Of a stretch of 64,000 nucleotides of DNA, positions 1 to 11,950 are shown piece after piece. The stretch is from assembly GCA_936440205.1 (NCBI GenBank), contig OW387141.1, positions 43,099,307 to 43,163,306 of the forward strand, written 5' to 3'. A program made the position numbers and the translations under genes. The stretch's first letter is position 1. Each line of letters begins with the position of its first letter. This DNA is from Lepidonotus clava. Taxonomy: Eukaryota > Annelida > Polychaeta > Phyllodocida > Polynoidae. The notes below the pieces were generated by a model that ran no database searches, was not told the origin of the DNA, and saw only the letters and a list, made by a program, of their open reading frames with translations.

Positions 1-99
1 ATCGAATTTGATATTAGTATTCCCTTAAGTAATTTCCTGTCTTTCTCCCTTTCAGAATGACGGATTCCCTTATTAGCTGACGGAGAGTTCAGCCAGACC

Positions 100-245
100 A
101 GAGGGCGGGGCTCTCGGGACCAGTCTCGCGTCCCGTGAATTTCTCGCGAGAAGGGGCACGTGACTCTTGGACTATCCTCGCCCATGCGCAGTGAACACGC
201 GGGGACGCTACCGGAAGCGTTTAGTATCCATTACGTCACGTGCCG
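100..245. promoter_or_regulatory. CpG-rich housekeeping-type promoter
   Basis: This CpG-dense island stands out from AT-rich flanks and packs many classical animal promoter motifs into about 145 bp. They are a GC box GGGCGGGGC (103-111), the 12-bp palindrome TTCTCGCGAGAA (141-152, the TCTCGCGAGA element bound by Kaiso/BANP-type factors), an E-box CACGTG (157-162), an NRF1-like half-site ATGCGCA (184-190), an ETS site ACCGGAAG (210-217) and a CRE fused to an E-box, TTACGTCACGTG (231-242). No TATA box was seen. Direction is unresolved. To the right only a 40-codon open frame follows (255-377, starting MLPVSRPKRN). To the left the gene would lie outside the window. A pyrimidine tract ending in CAG at 55 looks like a splice acceptor on the + strand, so a transcript entering from the left is also possible. 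Confidence 0.75.
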
Positions 246-377
246 AGAAGAGAGATGCTGCCAGTGTCACGACCGAAAAGAAATACTATTTATTCTGGAC
301 TATCATTGATTGAGAGCTTGGATTTGATGTATTTATTCTTGGAGTTGAAAACAGCTGATTTGTGTATAAGTACATGA

Positions 378-2615
378 AAGTGACGTTTATACATAGTATT
401 TCACATACCTACTCCTCAGCGATGGATGCCATAATAACGTGTCTACCTGTATACCAAAATGTGGTGGATTGTGATCATTAGTATATTTGTACTACTATGT
501 TGGGATGAAACCTATGTCAACCCTGCAGCATAAGGGTAAATCACATTGAGTGGCAATTTGTTCATGCTTATTTAGCCGCCGAAGGAACCTGATGATAATA
601 ATACATGTTCATTTATAAGGAGGCAGGTTGTCCTGTGAAAAGTGTTATATGTTTGAAGCAGTTTTGAATGTAAAAACACCAACACTTTAAAAACATCAAA
701 TGTCACTAAAGATACATTGAAGTTTCTTCACATTCCACATTGTTCTGTACGAAAGGCATTGTAGAATCCAGATAGGTGACACGTAGATTCACTCAAGCAC
801 AACGTACCATGTAACCACACGCATATGTATATTATATTTTTCATGCCAAAGTCCCATCTCTTGTAACGTGGTATATACGTGTTGTGTACATACAGAATGG
901 ATGAACACAAAGACAGTGTTATTATCTATAGTATGATGTTGTCATATTAGACATTGAGGAACGGTTACATGGACCAGTGTGAACATTTTACTTGTTGGAA
1001 GTTGGACTTGTTCAGAAAAGGATGCTACTCTTATGATATGTAGGTGCTTTCGGTATACAGTAGGCGGGACCTCGAATGCCTGAATGCACTGAAGCTGAGC
1101 ATTTACTGCCATGGTTACCACATGTATTATAGGTGTGAATGCAAGTGTGAATGTGACTGATATATGAGAGGGATTACGTTTGCCCTGCTATTTCTTAGCA
1201 TATAGATTTTACATTAATTGCAAAACAGTTTTTTTTAAATGAATAACGCACAAGTTTAAACATAGAGTCGTGATAGTTCTGCATGGCCTATCTGCTTGAA
1301 TGCATGTACTATTTAAAAAAAAAGTGGATCTAAATGGGGTTAATTTCCTTATCATTTCAGTTCTTTCGTTAGTATACTGTACATAACGATCCTGTACATC
1401 AATTCTGTTTAGATGTGATTCAAAGACGATATGGCAATTGTTGTATGAGAACACGAATGTCGGTATAGTTTGTGTCATGTAGTAATACTTGCTCAAGTAT
1501 GTCATGGTTTGTTTTGGATAACAATAAGTTAATACATGTATTACATTGCATACATTGTCCTTCAGGGATATGCCTTTACATGAGCGATACCTATGTGACC
1601 AATATAATTGTACTACCAAAATGCCAACCCGGTGAAGATTTGTACCTATAGCCTTTCTAGAAATTAACAAGGAATTCCCGGAGGAATCCTCTAGAATCCT
1701 GTTTTGTATAGATTGAATCATTCTCCAATGTTATGTATTTCAATTGATTTTATTGAGGTAGAGAAACAGGACATTATCATTTACTGCATAATTTTCTGGA
1801 AGATATGACGGAACGAATGTGTTCATGTAAATACGTACAAAGTAATTTTTGGTGCAACGGTCGTATGAGACGTGAGATATTTTTATGGAAAGACGTTGAT
1901 TTGTCAGAGATGAAAGCCAAAATGGATAGGGAAACTTGCAGATACTACTAGAAAACCCCACAAAAAACTCTGGCATAATATTATATGTATACAATAAACA
2001 ATCGTGTCTTAGTATGTACACGTGGTGATTTTACGAAGAGGTTTGAATATAATTTCGTGTTGAATGTATGCAGAAGAAAATATCCCGTTGTGTTGGTATT
2101 ATTGGTGCTGATGAAAAAACAACATGGCTTACAGAGATACTTAATTTTGGAATATTGCATGTTGTGAGTGTGACTGGCGTATGAATGAGGATTGTTTCAC
2201 AAGGTGACTTATGGTTTGTTCATAATTTATGAAGAATATATGACGGCGAACGGGAACGACACAGTTCCCTAATACCAATAAGATCGCTGATGACGACTTA
2301 TCATTTTGCAAATTTGTACATTTGTATGACAGCGCAAATAAAACTGAGACTGTCAAATGTATTCTGTTGTTCTAGTTTTCAACTTACCTAATTCCCAACC
2401 ATATTGATTAGGCCTATATCAATTTCGTTGACAACAATTCACTTTCTCCGTCTTAGCGTTATCCCTTACATATATTCGCGATTCGAATTTAATTAATATT
2501 GATAAACAATTATGCTATACATACAGTTAACACTGATATAAACAACTTAAAGCTCAAGTAGGAATTGAGAGTATTCTGAAGTGAATGTAAATTATACATT
2601 ACATTGTATTAAGAG
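378..2615 (+). other. Gene-free stretch ending in a poly(A)-signal-like site
   Basis: AT-rich DNA with no recognised gene. AATAAA at 2337-2342, followed by a T/G-rich stretch, is a plausible + strand cleavage/polyadenylation signal. A long untranslated exon or non-coding RNA running from the island at 100-245 to about 2365 is therefore conceivable. A 170-codon open frame on the minus strand (1209-1721) is longer than expected in AT-rich DNA but resembles no family and shows no clear codon bias, so I did not call it a gene. Confidence 0.3.
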
Positions 2616-2697
2616 ATATTGCCTTTCGATTGATAAAAAGCGCCATGATAATTGATATATTGCCTTTCAATTGATAAAAAGAACCATAATAATTAAT
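2616..2697. repeat. Two-copy tandem repeat, 41-bp unit
   Basis: The unit begins ATATTGCCTTTC and is repeated once with few differences, starting at 2616 and 2657. This is a local tandem duplication in AT-rich intergenic DNA. Confidence 0.85.
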
Positions 2698-3025
2698 TAA
2701 ATTGATTAATAATTAGTGCATTACTTGATTCATTCACTTATACTTAAACTAAACATGTTTCGAGCAAAGTAGCAAACATAATTACATACTACTTAAATGT
2801 CTCCTCTCTTTGTTTCTGTATCCAAACGCATGATAATGTTACAACGACGTAGCATTGGAGAATAATACTGGCTGCTTGCGAGCAGGCAGTTAGACCTTAC
2901 AGTCCTCATAAAATAAATTAAGGCAGTAAATCATAAAATATCAAAAGAAGCAATAGTTTTCAATGTCATCCTAGGCATGAAGGTCACTGCCACGTTACCT
3001 TGTATGGATAAAAAATAAGAATAAA

Positions 3026-3229
3026 ATGGGAAGGGCTTTTCAAGTCTTAACATTGATATACAGTTCTATTTGGGGAATGTATGCCTACTGGACCACAAGC
3101 AAGATTAAATCGCTGGAGGCCGGCCAAAGCATTGATACGGAAGCCAAGACCCAGCAGAAAGACACACAAAGACCTACTGAGATTTATGAACCTGAAACGA
3201 CCACTTTATTTCAATTTATTTTTTATTAA
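3026..3229 (+). CDS. Possible small membrane protein, 67 aa (weak)
   Basis: An open frame of 67 codons starts at an ATG in good context (A at -3, G at +4). It begins MGRAFQVLTLIYSSIWGMY, a hydrophobic stretch of about 20 residues that could be one membrane segment. A charged, Gln/Lys/Thr-rich tail follows (residues 25-55). ATTAAA overlaps the stop region, so a poly(A) signal is possible. The layout resembles small single-pass mitochondrial or ER proteins, but no family was recognised and a frame this short can occur by chance. Confidence 0.2.
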   Translation: MGRAFQVLTLIYSSIWGMYAYWTTSKIKSLEAGQSIDTEAKTQQKDTQRPTEIYEPETTTLFQFIFY

Positions 3230-3815
3230 AGTTTATTTATTGCCTACATTTTAACACTATTAAGCAACACTTGAAGTTGGGAGTGTAGTTTCATTCTATT
3301 TGAGGAAACCGCTCCTTTTTGGAGATATCAAAAATAAGTTGATCAAAATAATAATTATACATATAAAAAAGACTTCCATGTGGGCAAAATGGAAGTGCTG
3401 GCAAAATGAACGTTAAAATATTTGGCCAATAGAATGATTGAGAAACTGGTCAGTTCTCTAGTTCCTTTGGTTCTATATATATATAAGTATTCAAGGTATA
3501 CAAACGTGTTCAGCAATGTTGTCAAATCTAGTAAGTGTCTGAATAGTACATTAAATTATGCTGCTTGAAGTCGATCCGATTCACTCAATAGGTTCATGGA
3601 GTATGCCTCTCCAGAAGGTAAAATTAAAGGCCTTTCAGTGACTCAAGACCACACAACCAGTTGTACCTGTTATCATGGTTTCATACAGGATTTATCATCA
3701 TCTACCACAACCAATAATGACATTAAACCTTCTCAAATACCATCACTTGTTTTCAGAACAATGGCCATTGAAACAACATTAATAGCTTTTATTGTCAATT
3801 TAATCCACACATCAT

Positions 3816-4070
3816 GTGGATGTACATATGGCCAAAGCCCGGGAACCAAGATGGCCACCTCCCTGCCCGCCCCAAACAGTGGGCTCACTCTGCTGCCTCG
3901 ATGATCTCTACACAGAGAATCAATACAATGTTAGGAAGAAGTGGGCTCGGCGGAGAGTGCAGTGGGCGGGGCCTGTACTCACGTGGCCGGTCGTAAACAT
4001 TGGACCACGCGACGGGACGCTGGCACCAGGCCAACCTTCTCCATCACAGGTATATACAATAAAGCTCTGA
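3816..4070 (+). CDS. Exon-like open frame in a GC-rich island (weak)
   Basis: An 84-codon open frame lies in a local GC-rich patch. It reads ENQYNVRKKWARRRVQW and then GPRDGTLAPGQPSPSQ before a CAG/GTATAT donor-like site at about 4052. Possible acceptors (pyrimidine tract plus ACAG) precede it at about 3919. The same patch has a GC box GGGCGGGGCC (about 3963-3972), an E-box CACGTGG and AAGATGGCCACC, a YY1-like site, so it may be a promoter or first exon rather than coding sequence. AATAAA follows directly at about 4059. No family was recognised. Confidence 0.2.
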   Translation: MDVHMAKAREPRWPPPCPPQTVGSLCCLDDLYTENQYNVRKKWARRRVQWAGPVLTWPVVNIGPRDGTLAPGQPSPSQVYTIKL

Positions 4071-4164
4071 CTGAGTGTATATGTGATGGAAATGGACCAT
4101 GAAAGAAACGTTTGTTGGTCCTTAAAACGGTTGGACTTACAGTCAGCCCCATTCAGAAGGGTGT

Positions 4165-4326
4165 CAGGGGCGGATACAGGATTTTCGAAAGGGGGTCAGC
4201 ATAAAAGTTAACTACTAAAAAAGCGTTCATCTCAGATAAACGTGCGACATTTTCCCCTCTTTTTGTAGTTTAGGATCCAGCAAAAAGGGGCCAAGACCCC
4301 CAGGATCCCCCCTGGATCCGCCCCTG
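4165..4326. mobile_element. hAT-like MITE, 162 bp
   Basis: Both ends carry the inverted repeat CAGGGGCGGAT(A/C)CAG and are flanked by the direct repeat GGTGT (4160-4164 and 4327-4331). CAG-starting ends of this type are typical of non-autonomous hAT elements, although hAT normally duplicates 8 bp and only 5 are seen here. There is no coding capacity. Related ends occur at about 20182, 21007-21175, 37957-38062 and 62623-62790. Confidence 0.8.
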
Positions 4327-4493
4327 GGTGTTGAAAGGCACCATTATTGAGGAAGATGTTCATACATAATCTTATTGCCTTGACTCTAACTATAGCTAGG
4401 AGAGCAATTTATGTAATTGTATAGCATTTTGACTTATCACCAATGAATATTTGAACTGTATGGGATGACTTGATTATTTCTCCTCATTTACAG

Positions 4494-4843
4494 GGGAGAA
4501 AGCAATGCTGGGAGCACTCCATTCTGTGAATAACAGGAAAAGAAACAACGCGGTTTGGATTGAGAAGGCGGCAGATTCAGGCCTTGTCTCAGCCCAAGTA
4601 CTTCCCCAGTGCTGCAGGCTCTGACCGCAATACCTCCATCTTTGTTTTTAGTATGCTTTCTTTCTGCAGTGATCCTCCTACCCCTGCCCCACCTCCTTAC
4701 AGCCGCCCCCGCCCAGGAGCCAACTCCGACACAGGATCGGAGAATTTACTCCCACCAGTCAGGACCTATACACACAGGAGGAAGGGGAAACCTCCTCCAG
4801 GCGGCTTGTATGTGTACAGGAGGAAGCTTGGCCAGACAGCTTA
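4494..4843 (+). CDS. Possible terminal exon(s), Pro/Arg-rich (weak)
   Basis: A good acceptor (pyrimidine tract then TTTACAG) ends at about 4493, and a second one (TTTCTTTCTGCAG) ends near 4669. After the second, one frame reads SDPPTPAPPPYSRPRPGANS and later HRRKGKPPPGG and LYVYRRKLGQ before TAG at 4842-4844. After the first, another frame gives about 43 residues to a TGA at about 4621. A spliced gene with the GC-rich island at 3816-4070 is possible, but the phase does not join cleanly in the simplest model. The family is unknown. Confidence 0.2.
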
Positions 4844-4929
4844 GAACTCGTCTTTCTGTTTTTAATCTACAAAAATATATCTCCCTGGTGGATTCTGTGC
4901 CAGATTTTCAGATATCGAGGGTGTTTTAA

Positions 4930-7371
4930 AGGAATTGTTCAGTTGTTGGATTCTGTATTGAATCGCAATATAATATCCATCCCGTGTAGGTTTTATTCAA
5001 ACTATGTTATTTTGAAAGATACATGTATATAAAGAAATGCCTGATTTGTGAAAGTTCAAACCACTTACCGCCCCTTCCAATAAAATAATACAATATGTAT
5101 GGTATTGGGTACACTTAAGTTGTTTATAAGAATAAAGACATTCTATGAGGTTTTGCAAACCAGAAATAATTTTGTAGTGGTACCTCCGACAAGGGCAATT
5201 GAAAAAAAAACAAAATTGAAATGCTCCTGTTAGAAAGTTCACATGGGTTTCGGAGCAGCTCTTCTAAGAGCTCTCTGAGCAGATTAGGGAATCCCCAAGA
5301 GAAATAAGAGCTGACGACGTAGAGTAACAGCAGGAGTGTTCTGTAACCTTAGAGCTTGCAGGGGGAGCTTGGGGATTCGGCCAGAGCCTGACGTAGAACG
5401 ACGATTCATCACCAAACTACGCTAGACAAATGGGTGAAGGGAAAGGGTGAAATTCTGTAACGCTGACTCTGTTGTTATAGCATCATAAATCAGATATTTC
5501 AATCACGCATTTATCTTTTTATAAGCCTATGAATGTAATAAGATTTTGAGAGAAAGGATTGAATAGCTTATTAATATACATTGTAAGCTGTGTGCTTTGA
5601 AAACAAATATAATTTTAATCTTAAAACTATATGCATTGCACAGCTGTTGCAGACTGCTGTATCAGTAGTGTTCATATCCTTCTTAGATTGCTGTATGTAG
5701 CTGTCACTGTCTGGAGAATAAAAAATAGCAATTACTTGATCAGGGCTAGTTAGATTCCTAGGCACTTGCTCTGGTCTCAAGCATCATAACCATACAATTA
5801 GCGAACATAGATTGACCTTTACTTTGAGGAAGAACAATACGTGCAACCTTTTCGTTGCTCAGTTTGAGTATTAATTAATATCCCTAAGGAAAATTAAAAA
5901 TTATGTAGAACTCCAACATGGATTCATAACATCACAGAACTGCACTTGCCAACTGGTCTAGGTTAACAATTACAGAATCATTTCATTTCAAATCCTCACA
6001 AGCTTCCATGAACCCGATTTTACCACAACGCAATAGCGAGGAAAGGTAATGGGTATATGGGCCATGCTCCAAGCAGATACGAGGTTGGCGAGTGCGGTAT
6101 GGATCACTGTAGACAATAGCCAACGAACATGTGCTTGGAGATCGCCTCCTGCCCTTAACCCAGATTCTCACAACCCGAGAGTACTGAGAGTGAATTATTG
6201 ATTTTCTGGCCATAGGCTCTGCTGCTGCTAGGCCTGCTGCCATTGCTGTTGCTGCTGCTGCTGCTGCTGTCCCTGCCATGGCTTGTTTACGTGAATCGCA
6301 TATTGCTTTCCCAGTGGTGCCGGATCTGGCGTACTTCCCCAACACAACGCGTGGTGTTAACAAAAACTGACACAGAAGTGTTCCTTTCTATGTCAATATT
6401 ATGTAGGGTCTTTTTTCTGTATCCGCCCAAGTAGGTGAAGAGCAAGGTGGAAAATAACATATTGACTTTGGCACCAATTGCTTTCAGAAAAACTGCAATG
6501 TTATACATATCGGTCGGTAATTGTTACAAACGTAGATGGGTTGCAATTGCTTTAATTTGTAAATGCTCATAACAAAATAAATCAATGTTTCTTTTTCAAG
6601 AATATATGCCATGCTATAATGTAGGTGATCTATAAAACACGGGAAACCTGAAGTTTAGCACTTAAAAATAACACTTAGAGATCTCTCTTGGCTAAAGAAA
6701 GAGAGATAAGTACATTTCTTCTTAAAAACCACCTATACATTAGACAGTACAAAATGTATTAGGTTATAACCCATGATTTCACCACCATACCTTTGGCACA
6801 AACAGTACGTTGTCGTGTCCCTCGGCATTAGTAGTCAAGGTAACGTTCACCCCTAAAAGCCCCACCAAGACACCGAAATCGGTTTGCCCTTGATGGACTC
6901 ATTGTTTATTGGAGGAGTTCACGCACGGCCTTTAACCCCACTGGCGTATATGGGGGACCACCCTAATTTATACTTTTCTTAAAGGGTGTAGCTAGGTTAA
7001 TCCAGTGCATTTGGGTAACTGAAACAGGAAATTGTATTTTTATAATGATAAAATTAACTTTGATCATCAACAGTTGCAATGGTTTTTATTCCATAAGATG
7101 GCACATTGTAAATCGCTATTGCTTCAAATCCCACAGGGCTATTTATGTAAACTGCAGTAGGCCGATGTCCTATATATGTATGTTGTCATTAACCTGGATC
7201 GTAAATTGATACAATTATCAGAAGGAACCGTGACCTATTTCACATCTAACGGTATTCTTAGTACCTGTAGTAAGGCATTCTTGCATGTCACTGAGAATTA
7301 AGATATTCTCGCACTTTATTAATTCTAGCTTCTGATTGCAAAGGTGATTTGAGAATTGCAATCATTAGAAT
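4930..7371. other. Gene-free stretch with a (GCT)n run
   Basis: No recognised gene. A GCT trinucleotide tract occurs at about 6245-6269. On the minus strand it reads as poly-Ala inside a 126-codon open frame (5983-6363) that resembles no family. An 11-bp perfect inverted repeat GAATCCCCAAG lies at 5289-5299 and 5368-5378, of unknown meaning. Confidence 0.4.
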
Positions 7372-7395
7372 TACACACACACACACACATATATA
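7372..7395. repeat. (CA)n/(TA)n microsatellite
   Basis: A short CA run passes into ATATATACGTACGTAC. This is a simple-sequence repeat with nothing coding around it. Confidence 0.9.
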
Positions 7396-9489
7396 CGTAC
7401 GTACTGACACACATGGATACATCCATAGAGACGTTCACGCATAAGGTATAGGTAAACATATATATATATTTATCCCTTTCTCACATTACCAAAGCACACA
7501 GCAGTACCCTCCTCAAGTGTAACACCAAAGCAACATCAGGAAACCCATATCAAGGCCGGAGGGAGGCGTCCCAAAGCCTAGAACAGCGTCAACACACCTG
7601 ACCTTGTTTACACCCCCTGTTTCACCCCCACCCCGAGACGTGTTCCCCCTCACCTGCTCACATAACTGCAGTAGGACTTTTGTTGTATAAGCACTGTAAA
7701 CAAACATATGGTGAGTCAGGAAATGCGAAGCTACTTGAGTCACTTCAAAATAAAGTGATATTTTTACATTGCTGTCTATGTGTACTGAGATATAAATTTC
7801 ATTCTAAATTCAGACCTTAGCATTTATCAATACTTATATATGACAAATGAAAAAAAATAAGCTACACAAAATTAGTGATAACTTGGGAATCCTAAAGCAG
7901 TTGTCCGATCCTATGTGTTGCAAACAGATACTTTACTTATTTCATGCCTCAGCTTTTCTCTTCTACATCATAGACATACATGACATTGTATCTTTTTGTC
8001 TGCAGTTAGTAGGAGCAATTAGTATAAAATGAGGTGACAACGTTTGGATCATTAGAATGTCACTTGTTTGTACCGTATCAAAATCAATTGCTTAATTTAG
8101 CTCCCCATTAAGTTATCTAGCTGTGTGCAGACCTCAAGAATTCCAATTAAACTTTAACATTTGCCCAGTTGGTACAAATATCGCCTCAGGATGCGACATA
8201 ACACTCTCCTTTTCATCATCAATCTAAGGAAGTCAAGCATTGTTTGTAAAAACAAGGACTTACCAAACATGGACACATGACAATGTTTGTAAAACGCAGT
8301 GAACTTGAAACTGACCAAATCAATGTGATGACGTCTGACACAGTTTAAACAGGTGACTGGAACATCAACAAGTTCATTAGGGAAAACAGTGCGTTTCACC
8401 CACGTGATGGTTTTCAAAAAAATAATTATATTAGCAAAGTAACTGATTCATTGACTAATTGACATGATAACATTGCTGATTGAGATTGGTTTATACAGTT
8501 TGTATCTTATTGCAATAAAGAAGGTAATAATCCTGTGCAATGGTACGGTTCCTACCTGTCCTTTGCCACTGCAACATAATTGACAACATTTTCAAAAACT
8601 CAGATAAGTGTAGAAATATGTTAGATGAGTCTAGTTAATGTCAGTGGAAAAAGTATTAGCTGTGAAAACTAACTGAAACTGAAGTAAAATTCCACGAGTG
8701 ATGGTAAAATTTCCTTTGTTTGTAAACAAATCTCTTTTTTGCATATCCACATTAACTGAGTTGAGCAAGGAAAATCCGTTTTTAACGATTTTCTACCATT
8801 TTTCATGGTTTAGACTTCAACATTGGCCAGAAAATATGTATGGAATCGATTTCCCTGATAATTTGAGTTTGGAAAATTTAGTTGAATTTATTGGTTTTGG
8901 CTCCTTTTAACTTACCCATTTACACCAAAGTGATATCAGTTTGGTGGAGCTGTCATACCTAAGATTAGGCATGACATATCCTACCAATAGTAATTACAAG
9001 TATTTACCTAATCTATCAAGTATCATATAAATAACATTATTGTCATAATTTCCTAAATAATCAAATATATTTCAAATATTTACATACTATATTATAGAGT
9101 TTATGGTCATTAGATATACAGAACCTATCAGCACTGTTAACACTCCCCCTCCCCCTAGTGGTCACCTGGCCTAGTTAATGTAATTAGGTCAGAGGCCAAA
9201 GGTGAGGTGGTGAAGAGCCCCTGCTGTAGGGACATTTTGGTCCAGCAGCTGAAGAGACAACATGTAAGCACTAAACAACAGCAGGCCTTTAGGCCCACAC
9301 TCCCGAGACTCTAGAGAAATATATTTAACATCAACAACATCTTCTGCCTTCAGGTCTTCTCTTCATTTATACCAACAAAACCACATGTTCACAGAGCTCT
9401 ACACCATCCCTACATCACACCTGTATTGCTCCTCAAGCCACACATACGTATAAAGCCCTCATTATTGATAGGTAGGATTAACATCTCAC
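7396..9489. other. Gene-free stretch
   Basis: AT-rich intergenic DNA. Only short open frames occur on either strand (up to 87 codons, at 8154-8417 minus), none with recognisable features. Confidence 0.5.
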
Positions 9490-9596
9490 TCAAATGGTAA
9501 AGTGTTTTTTTTTGCTTTGAGTAAAATGCTCTTAATTCAAATGTTAAAGTGTTTTGTTGCATTAAGTAAAATGCTTTTAATTCAAATTTTAAAGTG
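9490..9596. repeat. Tandem repeat, about 46-bp unit, 2.4 copies
   Basis: Three starts of TCAAATNNTAAAGTG lie at 9490, 9537 and 9582. The units share the core AGTAAAATGC. This is a small local duplication in AT-rich DNA. Confidence 0.85.
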
Positions 9597-10013
9597 CATG
9601 TAGATGCAGGCGAATGTTATCATGATTAAACGTTTCATTTACAAAGCAGGAGTCATGTGAAACCTCTATTAGCTTATCACAAAGTGCATGGGGGTACATT
9701 AGTGTACTTTATAATGATGTATATCAGCAACACATTAGAGTAAAACCATAAACAGTTTTTAAAATTGTGTTTTATCCTAAGCGTGTTTGAAAGCCATGCT
9801 TGTAAATAAATCGCCCACATCTAACAACTTTACAGACCTTGATGATTCTCGGGGTAATCTATTGTTGTACATTACATTTTGTAGGCATTGGAATCCTACT
9901 GAGTTTGAATAACTGTCACTAATCATAAGATATTGACTACGTATAGATGTTGCATATAAAGCACCTGAGGCTTCTTTTACTGTGTGTGATCGTTTTGCCA
10001 CCAGGTAGACACA

Positions 10014-10054
10014 GACAGACACACAGACAGACACAAACACACACACACACACAG

Positions 10055-10123
<69 letters not shown>
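10014..10123. repeat. (CA)n microsatellite, partly (CAGA)
   Basis: A CAGACA-type start passes into a nearly pure CA run of about 60 bp (10062-10123). Frames through it give Cys-Val or Thr-His repeats and are not genes. Confidence 0.97.
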
Positions 10124-10125
<2 letters not shown>

Positions 10126-10860
10126 TATACATAATGACATAAAATAAGGAGCATTAGCTATCTGAGTACCTGACGAAACAGAATATTTAGATCATCAAGA
10201 CCCATTCAATTTCTACATCTCGGACACCTTTGTTAATCCCCAGTGGTGCAATTGTCAGATGGCAGGGTTCTTTATTAATCCCTGTACGTGCATGCAGTCA
10301 TGGAGACCTGTCACCCCGATCGATCTGACCCTGGTTTAGGGTGTTTTATTATGTGTAGTGGACTGAAATAGCTGCAACCTTCACCTGGTTTCCCCGCCTG
10401 CACTTGGCGGTGCCCCACTTACGGACATCAAAGGGTGCTCTGTGGGGGCCGCAGGAGGAAAACATCATCGATCCATCTTTACCACTGTAACCATCCATAT
10501 CGACATCTGCCTCGATGAGGGTTACTTATTCTCTTTTCTTTATAAACTATCTCTTTCAATATAAAAGCTCTTCTTCAAATCGACATTGATAAACTGACAG
10601 TATTGTTTCCTTGATTCAAGGAATCCCTCGAGATCGAATTTGTTTTTCTTAACCCTTTTCCGTTGTTACACTCTATTATAACCGACCTAACCTTGATGGT
10701 GAGGCATCATTTGCTTTTTGACGATTGTTTGTAGTAACTCTCCATAACAAATCCAATTTCTGACCTTCAAAGCATATACCCTATTGGTGTTCTATTATTG
10801 CCACAAAAATGTATAAAAATGGGTTGGACATTTACTTTCTGTATTGCCCCATAAGGTGAT
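10124..10860. other. Gene-free stretch
   Basis: Nothing is recognised between the CA repeat and the palindrome pair, apart from a GC-richer patch at 10380-10460. Confidence 0.5.
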
Positions 10861-10899
10861 AAAAACGTTATAGGCCTATATCACCCTTTCCCTCCTAGT

Positions 10900-11950
10900 G
10901 CTGCATTAAACTCTGCTGCATTGATACATACATGATAGCCAACTGAAAAGGGGGTATTAGGGGGGTTAGCACCCTGAGGCTGGACCCAGATATCAGCCTA
11001 AGGGCAGGGCATGTAGGGCCGCCTGCAAGCTGATATCGGGGTCCAGCCGATGGGTGCTGACTCCCTGAGGACCCCTTCAAGGTTGGTTATGGATTTATCA
11101 TACCTATTCTGTTAGATCCAAGCTCCCAAGGAAGGACACACAGCAATCAGTGATGGTGGGGCTGTGATGTTGCAAATATATTTATGTTTCTTTATAATAT
11201 CAAATCCACAAGCAGTAAGCAAGTACAGGACCATTGTGCAGATAATGCATAATTACACTAGACTTTTTTTTATTTCTTAATGATTTCAATTTTTTAAGAA
11301 ATTTTTATTGAAAAATTAAATTTTCTGTATCACCCCAAAGGGTGAGACAAGGCTGGTTATCACCCAGGTTTTATATGGCATGCATTAAACTCTTAACTAC
11401 TAAACCTGTATCACCTTAAGTTATAATGATAAATACATATAACCAACCAAGAAGTGAGTACAAGGGTGGTTATCACCCCGAGCCGGGACCCCGATATCAG
11501 CCCGAGGCCAGGGCCCGAAGGGCCGGCCGAGGGCTGATATCGGGGTCCCGGCGAGGGGTGATAACCGCCCGAGTACTCCCTTTGAGGTTGGTTATGGATT
11601 TATTATACCTTTTCTGTTAGATCTGAGCTCCCAAGAAAGGATGCACAGCAATCAGTGATGGTGGGACTGTGATGCTGCACATTTTTGTATGTTTTTTTCA
11701 TATAACTCTTTTGATATCCATCAAATCCACAAACAGTAAGCAGTAAAATGTAGCTAGGAACGTTGTGCAAATAATGCAAATGTTAGATTTTTTAATTCTT
11801 AATGATTTCCTTTTTTCATGAATTTTAGAAAAATAAAAATTTTCTGTATCACACTGCAGTGTGATACAAGGCTGGTTATCACTCAGGTTTGTATCGCCCT
11901 GAGTTAAACTCTTAACTACTAACCTTGTATCACACTAAGGTATAATAAAC
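10900..11950. repeat. Duplicated palindrome-bearing element
   Basis: Two homologous copies about 0.5 kb apart each contain a GC-rich palindrome (10957-11063 and about 11419-11611) around the shared core GATATCAG/CTGATATC. After each comes the same tail, GGTTGGTTATGGATTTAT, then an AGATC-TGAGCTCCCAAG-like block and CAGCAATCAGTGATGGTG. In copy 2 the arms pair over roughly 90 bp each, including GGTTATCACCCC and GCCGGGACCCCGATATCAG. Short CTGGTTATCAC(C/T)CAGG blocks recur between and after the copies. No coding capacity is seen. It is most likely a non-autonomous repeat of unknown superfamily that duplicated in tandem. Confidence 0.75.

Noticed and set aside
5289-5378. Inverted repeat GAATCCCCAAG as a MITE
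   Set aside because: Only 11 bp pair, with no extension and no flanking duplication; could be chance.
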